40,047 bases of DNA, taken from NCBI GenBank assembly GCA_018714445.1, contig DVNK01000059.1:1-40047 (forward strand). The letters are read 5' to 3'. Both the position numbers and the translations under genes were made by a program. Within the stretch, counting starts at the first letter, position 1. Every line of letters begins with the position of its first letter. The notes beneath the pieces were generated by a model. The model was not told the origin of the DNA. It saw nothing but the letters and a program-made list of their open reading frames with translations, and searched no databases. This document shows positions 1 to 6,085 of the stretch, in pieces. The DNA comes from Candidatus Fimadaptatus faecigallinarum (GTDB lineage Bacteria > Bacillota > Clostridia > Christensenellales > Aristaeellaceae).

Positions 1-82
1 GTGATGACGAAGAATTTGCCGATACTATCACGAATGTTGCATGAATTTTAACATATGTTGCCAAATGTGAGGATGGATTTGC

Positions 83-111
83 TTCAAATTTAGGTTTATC
101 CATGCTATAAT
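83..111 (+). promoter_or_regulatory. Extended -10 promoter for the five-gene cassette
   Basis: A perfect TATAAT at 106-111 is preceded by TGC (103-105), giving an extended -10. A weak -35 (TTCAAA, 83-88) lies 17 bp upstream. The nearest start codon is at 183, leaving a leader of about 65 nt. It is the only good promoter seen before the operon. Confidence 0.6.
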
Positions 112-182
112 TTGCAATAGCGCAATGCTGATGTAATTGATATGCCATATCTGTAGTAAAACAAGTAAACTCAAGGCGGGCG

Positions 183-1289
183 ATGTCCGGGGAAACGGTG
201 TACCGGCTTTGGAATGCGGTAGAACCGGCAGGTGATGCCGTGCAATCGACAAGTGACGCGAGCAATGCGTGTGGTGTGCCTGGAGGTGAGCAGACTGTGC
301 ATTTGACGGAACGCGTCGGCATATGGCTGCTTACGGCGCGCGCGGGCGTGAACGCGAATGGCGAATTGGCTCAGGTGGCGGCTTTAAAGCGGGAGCTGCT
401 GCACTGCAATGACATATCTAACGCAGTCGGAGGATTGACGGGCGACATTTCTGAGGCGCGGCGGTTGGCGGCCAGGTACATGACCGCGCTGTGGACGCAG
501 GAAAACGACATATCATGGTGGCAAACCAATTCAGAGTATCTGGCGCAGCCATGGTTCATACAGGAATACGCGCAGGCGCGGGGCTGGTTGCCTGCGCCAC
601 AGCCCGGCGTCATGACGCCGTATTACGTGCTGATGCCTGAAAGCGGCGCGGCGTCCGAATGCGTTCATATGCGCATTGAAAGGCACACTAGCGCGCCGGC
701 ACAGGGCGAGGTATACATTGAAGCGGCGCCGGAGGTGCTGCCTGGATCGCTGATGCGAACGCTGCATTGCGCACAGATAGATCCGGGGCGATATGTGCGC
801 AGGGTGAGGGAGGTACATGGCTGCATAATCGACCGCGCGGTCGAGGTGGGCATGGCGCTGCTGGAGGCGGGTTATAGGCTCAGCGTACAGGAACGCGCGC
901 TGCGCGACGGCATACTTGAAGGCAGTTATGAACCCATGCACAGATACTGGATATACGAGTCCAGCCAGCCGGAACTGCTGTACATCGGGTATCCATGGGA
1001 GGCTAAGCTGCATAACTATGTGCGCAGGGCGGGCGGCTATTGGAATGGCAGGCGCATGGAAATACTGGTGTGCCAGGTGGACGCGCTGGAGGAACTGGCG
1101 CTCAGATATGGTTTTCGCTTCACGTCGGAGGCGAGGCGCAGACTGGACACCTGGCGCGAGGCGTCCATGCAAGCGACGATATACCGTAACAGAAAGAGAA
1201 AGCCCAGTATGGAGGCGATCCAGGACGAGTTCGTCAAACTGCTAAATCGCCCCATACAGGTGCCGGAGGATTTACAGGATGAAAAATAA
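183..1289 (+). CDS. HARP-like domain protein, first gene of SNF2/IbrAB-like cassette
   Basis: This 368-residue protein has no confident full-length match to a known family. Its C-terminal third (about residues 250-325) reads like the HARP-type substrate-binding fold that accompanies SNF2 helicases of the SMARCAL1 type. It has a short strand, then 'YPWEAKLHNYVRRAGGYW', a second strand, and an 'LALRYGFRFTSEARRRLD' tail resembling the 'A-x-x-YGF' end of such domains. The N-terminal 110 residues look low in conservation and the middle is mixed alpha/beta. The gene sits directly upstream of a SNF2-like gene, and its last bases overlap that gene's apparent ATG at 1279. No signal peptide or membrane segment is seen. 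The pairing suggests that a normally fused HARP-SNF2 helicase is split over two genes here. That is inference; the coding call itself is firm, the domain call moderate. Confidence 0.6.
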   Translation: MSGETVYRLWNAVEPAGDAVQSTSDASNACGVPGGEQTVHLTERVGIWLLTARAGVNANGELAQVAALKRELLHCNDISNAVGGLTGDISEARRLAARYMTALWTQENDISWWQTNSEYLAQPWFIQEYAQARGWLPAPQPGVMTPYYVLMPESGAASECVHMRIERHTSAPAQGEVYIEAAPEVLPGSLMRTLHCAQIDPGRYVRRVREVHGCIIDRAVEVGMALLEAGYRLSVQERALRDGILEGSYEPMHRYWIYESSQPELLYIGYPWEAKLHNYVRRAGGYWNGRRMEILVCQVDALEELALRYGFRFTSEARRRLDTWREASMQATIYRNRKRKPSMEAIQDEFVKLLNRPIQVPEDLQDEK

Positions 1290-1390
1290 AAGCGGCATTA
1301 CATCCAGAACAGATTCAGGCGTTTGAAAAATTAAAGCGGCTAAAGGTCGGCGCGCTGTACATCGACAGGCAGGACGGTAAACTGCGCACA
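1279..1390 (+). other. Displaced N-terminal region of the SNF2-like gene; probable 1-nt frameshift
   Basis: ATG at 1279 has a GGAGG (1264-1268) ten bases upstream and overlaps the previous stop codon, the usual layout of coupled genes. In its own frame it stops after 15 codons. The frame of the downstream gene is open from 1283. Removing one A from the A5 run at 1282-1286 would give MKIKAALHPEQIQAFEKLKR, followed by a degraded Walker A region, and then the main ORF. This fits the N-terminus of phage-type SNF2 proteins. The cause may be a real frameshift, a sequencing error, or slippage on the A run. Confidence 0.55.
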
Positions 1391-2599
1391 GTGCTGGAAC
1401 TGGTGGCGTTTCGCATAGAGAGCGGCCGTATAGACGGCGTGCTGTGGCTGTGCACCGGACGCAAGGCGGACATGCTCTGGGAGGGCATATGCCGGCACGC
1501 TCCGGATATATCGCAGCATATAACTGTCCAGGCTACCGAAGCGCTTTCGTTCAGTCTGAAGCTGTTTTGCCGGCTGATGGACGAGGTACGGTCGCGGCGA
1601 ATGATGCTGGTGATCGACAATGGACTGCTTATAAAAAACGCTCAGGCGCTGCGCACACAGCGCGTGCTGGCGCTGAGCGAGCGCTGCCCATATCGGCTGC
1701 TGGTGAGCGACGTGCCGTTCACGCTGAGCGTTGCGGACATGTACGCGCCATGGCGCGCGCTGGACTGGCGGATATTGGGTTACAGCTCATATTGGGGATT
1801 TGCGATAAATCATCTGGGCATTGGCCGGACAGGGCGCAACACCGACTATCTGACCCGGGCGATTGAGCCGTACTGCGCGCAGGTATTGCGCGAGGAGGTG
1901 CAGGCTACCGGTCAGCGCGAGGAATTCGTGTGGAGGTTTCAGCTGACGGAGGCGGGGCGCGCGGAGTATGCGGGCGTCGTCGAGCGCTTTATCCACGGCG
2001 CGTTTTATGCGCGCACAGGCGTATACCGCATGCTGCATGCGTGTCAGGCAGTGACCAGCGGCCGGCGGGTGTTAAACGACTATCCGCTTCTGACCGAATG
2101 CATGTACGCCAGAGCGGAGGACAATCCCAGGATACAGGCGCTGTTGGAGGTCATACAGGCGCTGCCGGAGCAGCGAATGCTGATACTGTGCCGGTATCGC
2201 CAGGAATGCATCGAACTAAACGAGGTGCTCGAGCGACGCTATGGCGCGGGCTCGGCGCTGTGCTACCCTTACAAGAGCGCGCAGGATGCGATGCGGGCGC
2301 GATTCATAGTCATGAACGTGTTTACGGACGAGCGCGAGTATGCGCGGCTGAAGGCGGAAGTCGTCGTGTATTACAGCTGCGACTGGAACTGGCGCAAACG
2401 CAGCGAGAAGGAGCGGCAGTGCCTGGGTGCGCTGGACGGCGGCAAGCTCACGGTGGTCAGCCTTGCGGCGGCGGATACGATCGATATGAGCATACTCAAG
2501 TGCATATGGAGCAAGGATAACATGGTGCGCTACATTCAAACAGAACTGCTGGGGATGGGTCATCGAGGTGCGGGAGGTCGACATGCCAAAGATATATAA
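1391..2599 (+). CDS. SNF2-helicase-like protein with degraded ATPase motifs
   Basis: From the first canonical start (GTG 1391) the protein has 402 residues. The open frame reaches back to 1283, so the natural product is probably about 36 residues longer. The overall pattern follows phage/ICE-type SNF2 family helicases, including a stretch resembling 'LVVDESLLIKN', a 'DWRILGYxSxW' block and a C-terminal 'AADTIDMSI...W' block. Every catalytic motif has drifted. The Walker A position reads DGKLRT instead of GxGKT. Motif II reads DN (1616-1621) instead of DE. Motif III lacks the NGTP pattern. The motif VI region near 2398-2433 lacks the paired arginines of Q-x-x-R-x-x-R. It is therefore predicted to be unable to hydrolyse ATP, acting as a scaffold or being a decaying gene. 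The stop overlaps the next gene by 17 nt. No purifying-selection test was possible. Confidence 0.7.
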   Translation: MLELVAFRIESGRIDGVLWLCTGRKADMLWEGICRHAPDISQHITVQATEALSFSLKLFCRLMDEVRSRRMMLVIDNGLLIKNAQALRTQRVLALSERCPYRLLVSDVPFTLSVADMYAPWRALDWRILGYSSYWGFAINHLGIGRTGRNTDYLTRAIEPYCAQVLREEVQATGQREEFVWRFQLTEAGRAEYAGVVERFIHGAFYARTGVYRMLHACQAVTSGRRVLNDYPLLTECMYARAEDNPRIQALLEVIQALPEQRMLILCRYRQECIELNEVLERRYGAGSALCYPYKSAQDAMRARFIVMNVFTDEREYARLKAEVVVYYSCDWNWRKRSEKERQCLGALDGGKLTVVSLAAADTIDMSILKCIWSKDNMVRYIQTELLGMGHRGAGGRHAKDI

Positions 2600-3884
2600 G
2601 GAGCAAAACGTGCTGGACGCGGCGCTGGACAGGCTCAGATATGTGTTTGAGCGCTTTGAAGGCGTGTACTTTTCGGTATCCGGCGGCAAGGACTCAAGCG
2701 TCATGGTGCAGCTAGCTGAGCGCGTGGCGGCGGAGTTGGATCGGAGTTACGACGTGCTGTATATCGACTTCGAGGCCCAGTATGCCCGCACTATTGAACA
2801 TATAGAAGAACTCAAGCAGTTGCCGCATATAGGCAGGTTTTATCATGTCGCGCTGCCTATGGCGCTGCGCAATGCCTTATCGATGCTACAGCCCAAGTGG
2901 ATATGCTGGGATGAGAGTTGCCGGGACATGTGGGTGCGGGAGTTGCCGGACGATGCGATAACTCTGCGCAACTGTCCGTGGGACTGGTATCGGCCCGGCG
3001 AGGAATTTGAGGACTTTGTGGTCGAATTTGCGCGCTGGTATCACGACACGCATCCGGGGCTTACGGCGTGCGGCGTGGGCATACGGGCGGACGAGAGCCT
3101 GAACCGCTTTACTACGATAGCCTTTTACGAACGCAAGGACGAATACGAAGGCAGGCACTGGACGACCAGGTTGGCCCCGGGCATATACAATTTCTATCCG
3201 ATATACGACTGGCGCGTGGAGGATATCTGGGGCGCGGTCAGCCAGCTGGACTTAAAGAGCAATCAGATATACGAGCTGATGTACAAAAACGGGCTGAGCA
3301 TATATCAGCAGCGGCTGTGCCAGCCATATGGCGACGATCAGCGCAACGGCCTGGATCAGTTCAAAGCGCTGGAGCCGGAGACGTGGGAGAAAGTGCTCAG
3401 CCGGGTAAACGGCGTAAACTTCGGCAACATCTACTGTCGCACCACCGCGTTGGGCAACATAAAGTCGTTCAAACCCGATAACATGAGCTGGGAACAGTAC
3501 ACGGTTTTTCTTATGGAGAGCATAGGGCTGTACAACCGCGAGTTGATGCTGCACTACTATGCGAAGATCAAGAAGTTCATACGCTGGTATGAAAAGCTGG
3601 ACGGAATAACGATAGCCGACATACCCGGCGAGGCCGACAAAAAGCTGGAGCAACAGAAAAAGGCCATCAGCTGGCGGCGCATCGCCCGGGCGCTCGAAAA
3701 GAACGATTTTTATATGAAGCGGCTGTCGTTTTCTCAGACCAAGGGCGATCAGAAGAAGCTTGAGCAGTTCGTGCACAGGTGGAGCGACTTTCTGACGCGC
3801 GACACAGCCACCAGCGATGGCGATCTGCGGCGCTTCATTGAAAGGGTGGAATTGGATGCCGGTATTGAGGATGAATCGAAGTAG
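2583..3884 (+). CDS. IbrA-like PAPS-reductase-family PP-loop protein (DUF3440 type)
   Basis: This 433-residue cytoplasmic protein carries an intact N-type ATP pyrophosphatase (PP-loop) signature, SGGKDSS, at residues 33-39, and the GIRADESLNR motif at 166-175 typical of IbrA-like and PAPS-reductase-like proteins. The C-terminal 200 residues match the extension of DUF3440 proteins in layout. ATG 2583 was chosen because GGGAGG ends five bases upstream; GTG 2568 is possible. IbrA of E. coli acts with the ParB-like IbrB in gene activation. The related PAPS-reductase-like proteins DndC and SspD take part in DNA phosphorothioation. The substrate here is unknown. Both overlaps with neighbours suggest translational coupling. 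Unlike the SNF2-like gene, its active-site motif is preserved, so ATP-dependent chemistry is plausible. The family call is strong; the function is inference. Confidence 0.85.
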   Translation: MPKIYKEQNVLDAALDRLRYVFERFEGVYFSVSGGKDSSVMVQLAERVAAELDRSYDVLYIDFEAQYARTIEHIEELKQLPHIGRFYHVALPMALRNALSMLQPKWICWDESCRDMWVRELPDDAITLRNCPWDWYRPGEEFEDFVVEFARWYHDTHPGLTACGVGIRADESLNRFTTIAFYERKDEYEGRHWTTRLAPGIYNFYPIYDWRVEDIWGAVSQLDLKSNQIYELMYKNGLSIYQQRLCQPYGDDQRNGLDQFKALEPETWEKVLSRVNGVNFGNIYCRTTALGNIKSFKPDNMSWEQYTVFLMESIGLYNRELMLHYYAKIKKFIRWYEKLDGITIADIPGEADKKLEQQKKAISWRRIARALEKNDFYMKRLSFSQTKGDQKKLEQFVHRWSDFLTRDTATSDGDLRRFIERVELDAGIEDESK

Positions 3885-4203
3885 CGCGGGCTTTTATGAG
3901 ATAATGGGGCCGGTGTTCGGCTCGCGCGCAATCGAGCGCGATACGCATGACCGGTTTTATGACGACGCTGATAAGGAGTGGTACTGCATACCCGGCGAAG
4001 GCGCGGCGTCAGTAAAGCACGGCTCAATACGCAACTTCTGGGCGAGCAGTCCGGCCGTAGCCGCAGAGCTGCTTGCCGCTATGCAGGCGGATTGTGCGCG
4101 GCTAAGCGGTATAGTGCCTTGTGCGCACAGGGAAGCGTTCAGTCAGGCGGGATTCAGCGTCCGTGCACACCGGGTAAACTTTCTGGAGGTAAGATGGCCA
4201 TGA
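3856..4203 (+). CDS. Short GNAT-like protein between ibrA-like and ibrB-like genes
   Basis: A 115-residue protein overlaps the 3' end of the PP-loop gene and the 5' end of the ParB-like gene. ATG 3856 has AAAGGG a few bases upstream; ATG 3871 is an alternative. It opens with 'FYEIMGPVFGSRAI'. It ends in a pattern like the last strands of GNAT acetyltransferases: a helix ending 'AAMQADCARLSG', then 'EAFSQAGFSVRAHRVNFLEV', comparable to the usual 'xxFLKxGFxxxxxxxNFxKV'. The central acetyl-CoA loop (R/Q-x-x-G-x-G/A) is not visible and the protein is shorter than the usual 140-180 residues. It is probably a reduced GNAT that lacks acetyl-CoA binding, or a distinct small fold. The coding call rests on its position and overlaps; the GNAT call is tentative. 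Confidence 0.5.
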   Translation: MPVLRMNRSSAGFYEIMGPVFGSRAIERDTHDRFYDDADKEWYCIPGEGAASVKHGSIRNFWASSPAVAAELLAAMQADCARLSGIVPCAHREAFSQAGFSVRAHRVNFLEVRWP

Positions 4204-4745
4204 CGAAAGAAATAGACTTTCCGGCATTGAACGTGAGGCTTGTGCCTACGGAAAAGATAGTGGCAAACGATTACAATCCCAATCACATGGCGTCGCCTGA
4301 AATGCGGCTGCTCAAGATCTCGATTGAGGAGGATGGATATACGCAGCCAATAGTTACGTATTACAATGCCGACAAGGACGTATACGAGGTGGTCGACGGG
4401 TTCCATCGCTATCTGTGCAATGAGTTGTACTTTCATTTGCCCCAGTTGCCGGTAGTCGTGATCGACAAGCCCATCGATCAGCGAATAGCCAGCACGATAC
4501 GCCACAATCGCGCGCGCGGTACGCATCAGATCGTGGATATGTCGCACATCGTGTGCCGGCTGCTGGCGCGCGGCTGGGATGACGCGCAGATATGCAAGTA
4601 CCTGGGCATGGAACTGGATGAGGTCATACGGCTCAAGCAGATAAGCGGCTTAAAGGAAGCGTTTGCCAATCATGTATTTTCCAAATCATGGGAGGAGTTC
4701 GAGCGCAGGCTGGATGAAGAGCAAAGCGAAGCGCCGCAGCCGTAA
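4194..4745 (+). CDS. IbrB-like ParB/sulfiredoxin-fold protein
   Basis: This 183-residue protein has a ParB N-terminal (Srx-like) domain: a strand 'VPTEKIVANDYNPN' (about 17-30), the central DGFHRY at 68-73 (ParB box I is G-E-R/H-R), and RHNRARGTH at 103-111 in the position of the ParB ENLQR box. A short helix-turn-helix-like segment follows (about 125-150). It lacks the C-terminal dimerisation domain of chromosomal ParB. IbrB proteins pair with IbrA-type PP-loop proteins, as here with one small gene between. Its role may be CTP/ATP-dependent DNA binding or nuclease-like activity; neither can be shown from sequence. GGAGG at 4185-4189 serves ATG 4194 (spacing 4) or ATG 4200 (spacing 10), so the start is uncertain by two codons. 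It is the last gene of the cassette. Confidence 0.8.
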   Translation: MAMTKEIDFPALNVRLVPTEKIVANDYNPNHMASPEMRLLKISIEEDGYTQPIVTYYNADKDVYEVVDGFHRYLCNELYFHLPQLPVVVIDKPIDQRIASTIRHNRARGTHQIVDMSHIVCRLLARGWDDAQICKYLGMELDEVIRLKQISGLKEAFANHVFSKSWEEFERRLDEEQSEAPQP

Positions 4746-4962
4746 AAGTAGTGCGAATTGAGCCGCGCTGCATGGTGACGCACTTAAACTAGATAGTCGT
4801 CAATGGAGCGCAATGAGGCATAGCCGGGAATGTGGTCAATGGGTGGGCATTCGCCACTTAGACAGGCTCTCACGCGCATCGAGGCGTTCGAGCGTCGTGC
4901 GGGCTCGAGCCAACGCAAACTGTTGGCGGCGCCGGGCTGTGGCAGGAGACAGTTAAATAATC

Positions 4963-4999
4963 AAATAGATCCGGCGGTATGTATTCGCCGGATCTATTT
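4963..4999 (+). terminator. Strong hairpin ending the five-gene cassette
   Basis: A perfect 14-bp inverted repeat (arms 4963-4976 and 4986-4999) has a 9-nt loop. The AAATAGAT/ATCTATTT outer part supplies U-rich sequence on either strand, so it may work in both directions. Confidence 0.7.
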
Positions 5000-5065
5000 A
5001 ATATTGTGCATGGTCAGTTTACACTGAGCGGTGATGACATGCTGAGGCCTGAAAGCATACAGGAA

Positions 5066-5098
5066 TAAAAGAAAAGAGAGCCTTCAAAGAAGACTCTC
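5066..5098 (-). terminator. Rho-independent terminator of the tRNA
   Basis: On the minus strand a GAGAGTCTTC/GAAGGCTCTC stem with a TTT loop is followed by TTTTCTTTTA. A second small hairpin with a UUCG loop (5103-5116) lies between it and the tRNA. Confidence 0.85.
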
Positions 5099-5118
5099 CA
5101 CCGGAACCGAAGTTCCAG

Positions 5119-5192
5119 CGCGCCCTGAGGGATTCGAACCCCCGACCTTCTGGTCCGTAGCCAAACGCTCTATCCAGCTGAGCCAAGGGCGC
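5119..5192 (-). tRNA. tRNA-Arg(ACG)
   Basis: A complete cloverleaf is read on the minus strand. The acceptor stem GCGCCCT/AGGGCGC closes, with a GCTC/GAGC D-stem, an anticodon stem TTTGG/CCAGA around loop CTACGGA, and a T-arm carrying TTCGAAT. The anticodon is ACG, which needs A34-to-inosine editing by TadA to read CGU/CGC/CGA. The 3' CCA is not encoded and must be added by the nucleotidyltransferase. It has its own promoter and terminator. Confidence 0.95.
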
Positions 5193-5230
5193 ATTTTCTA
5201 TTTTCTCGCGGTGTTCCGCGAACGAGATAT

Positions 5231-5259
5231 ATTATAGCGCACATGGCGCATTTTGTCAA
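5231..5259 (-). promoter_or_regulatory. Consensus-like promoter of tRNA-Arg
   Basis: On the minus strand TTGACA (5254-5259) and TATAAT (5231-5236) are separated by exactly 17 bp, a consensus sigma-A promoter. It lies about 40 bp upstream of the tRNA 5' end. Confidence 0.9.
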
Positions 5260-5394
5260 TACCGAAAATGGTAAACTGAATGTTAAACGTCGAAAGTCGT
5301 GTGGTCCATGCGGTACCTGCAATTTAGGGCGGCCAGCTCCAGGTTCAGCGCCTTGTGATCATGGTAGCGTGCGCTAATTCAGCGCTGGCCAAAT

Positions 5395-5815
5395 GCGCCT
5401 TGTGCTGCGCGCAGATTAACTGCCCAAGTACGCCTTGTGCAGCTCAGCTATGTAGCCGCTCAGGCGCGCCTTATGCCGCGCACAGATTTGTAGCTACATA
5501 AGCGTGCCTTGTGCCGCGCACAGATTTGTAGCAACATAAGCACGCCTTGTACCGCGCACAGATTTGTAGCAACATAAGCGCGCCTTGTGCCGCGCACAGC
5601 TTTGTAACCGCCCCAGCGCGCCTCGCGCAGCTCAGACGTGTAGCCGCCTGAATGTGCTTTGTGCCACGCACAGATTTGTAGCAACATAAGCGCGCATTGT
5701 GCTGCATGCGGATTTATGGCAACATAAGCGCGCCTTATACCGCGCGCAGATTTGTAACCGCTCAAGCACGCCTCATGCCGCATGCAGATGTGTAACCGCC
5801 CAAGCGCATTTGCAT
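5395..5815. repeat. About 12 degenerate 38-bp tandem repeats
   Basis: Units start near 5395, 5430, 5466, 5504, 5542, 5580, 5618, 5654, 5692, 5730, 5768 and 5804. Most are 38 bp; a few are 35-36 bp. The pattern is GCGCCTTGTGCCGCGCACAG followed by a segment like ATTTGTAGCAACATAAGC. Units abut with no unique spacer, so it is not a CRISPR array. Minus-strand reading frames through it arise because three units make 114 bp; they have no ribosome binding site and are not called as genes. Confidence 0.85.
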
Positions 5816-6085
5816 CCAGAATATGATAGCGCGAGCGCACCGCTCGCGCACCTGCATCGCTTTATAAACGCAACTATCGCATATCAGACAGCGTCGCGCA
5901 AATCATCGCAGGCATGTCAGGCGGTGCAGGTGCGCATTCAACGCCGTGAAAGAGGATTGCGGACCGCTAGAGCCATGCGCGCCGTGAATGCATTAGACGG
6001 GCTGAGGTAGCGCCGGCGCATATGCAAATCGGGACATCGGCAAACCTTGCCTCAATTTAGCGTGCGCCGGCTATGCATGCCGCGC
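5816..6085. other. Non-coding stretch with one perfect hairpin
   Basis: The only structure seen is a 9-bp perfect hairpin, GCGCGAGCG/CGCTCGCGC, at 5829-5849, directly after the repeat array and without a T-tract. No gene is supported. Confidence 0.5.

Larger units (their letters stand above)
4746..5118. other. Intergenic region with two terminators
   Basis: This stretch holds no convincing gene. A 65-codon frame at 4830-5027 has no ribosome binding site and runs through a terminator-like hairpin. The useful content is the hairpin at 4963-4999 closing the cassette and the tRNA terminator at 5066-5098. The part from 4746 to 4960 shows nothing recognisable. Confidence 0.6.

Noticed and set aside
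4830..5027. 65-codon ORF after the first cassette
   Set aside because: No ribosome binding site, no recognisable motif, and it passes through the terminator-like hairpin at 4963-4999.
5395..5815. CRISPR array
   Set aside because: Units abut with no unique spacers, are degenerate throughout, and no cas genes are near.
5460..5840. Minus-strand ORF of 126 codons with repeated peptide
   Set aside because: It is created by the 38-bp repeat (three units equal 38 codons), with no ribosome binding site and no family resemblance.
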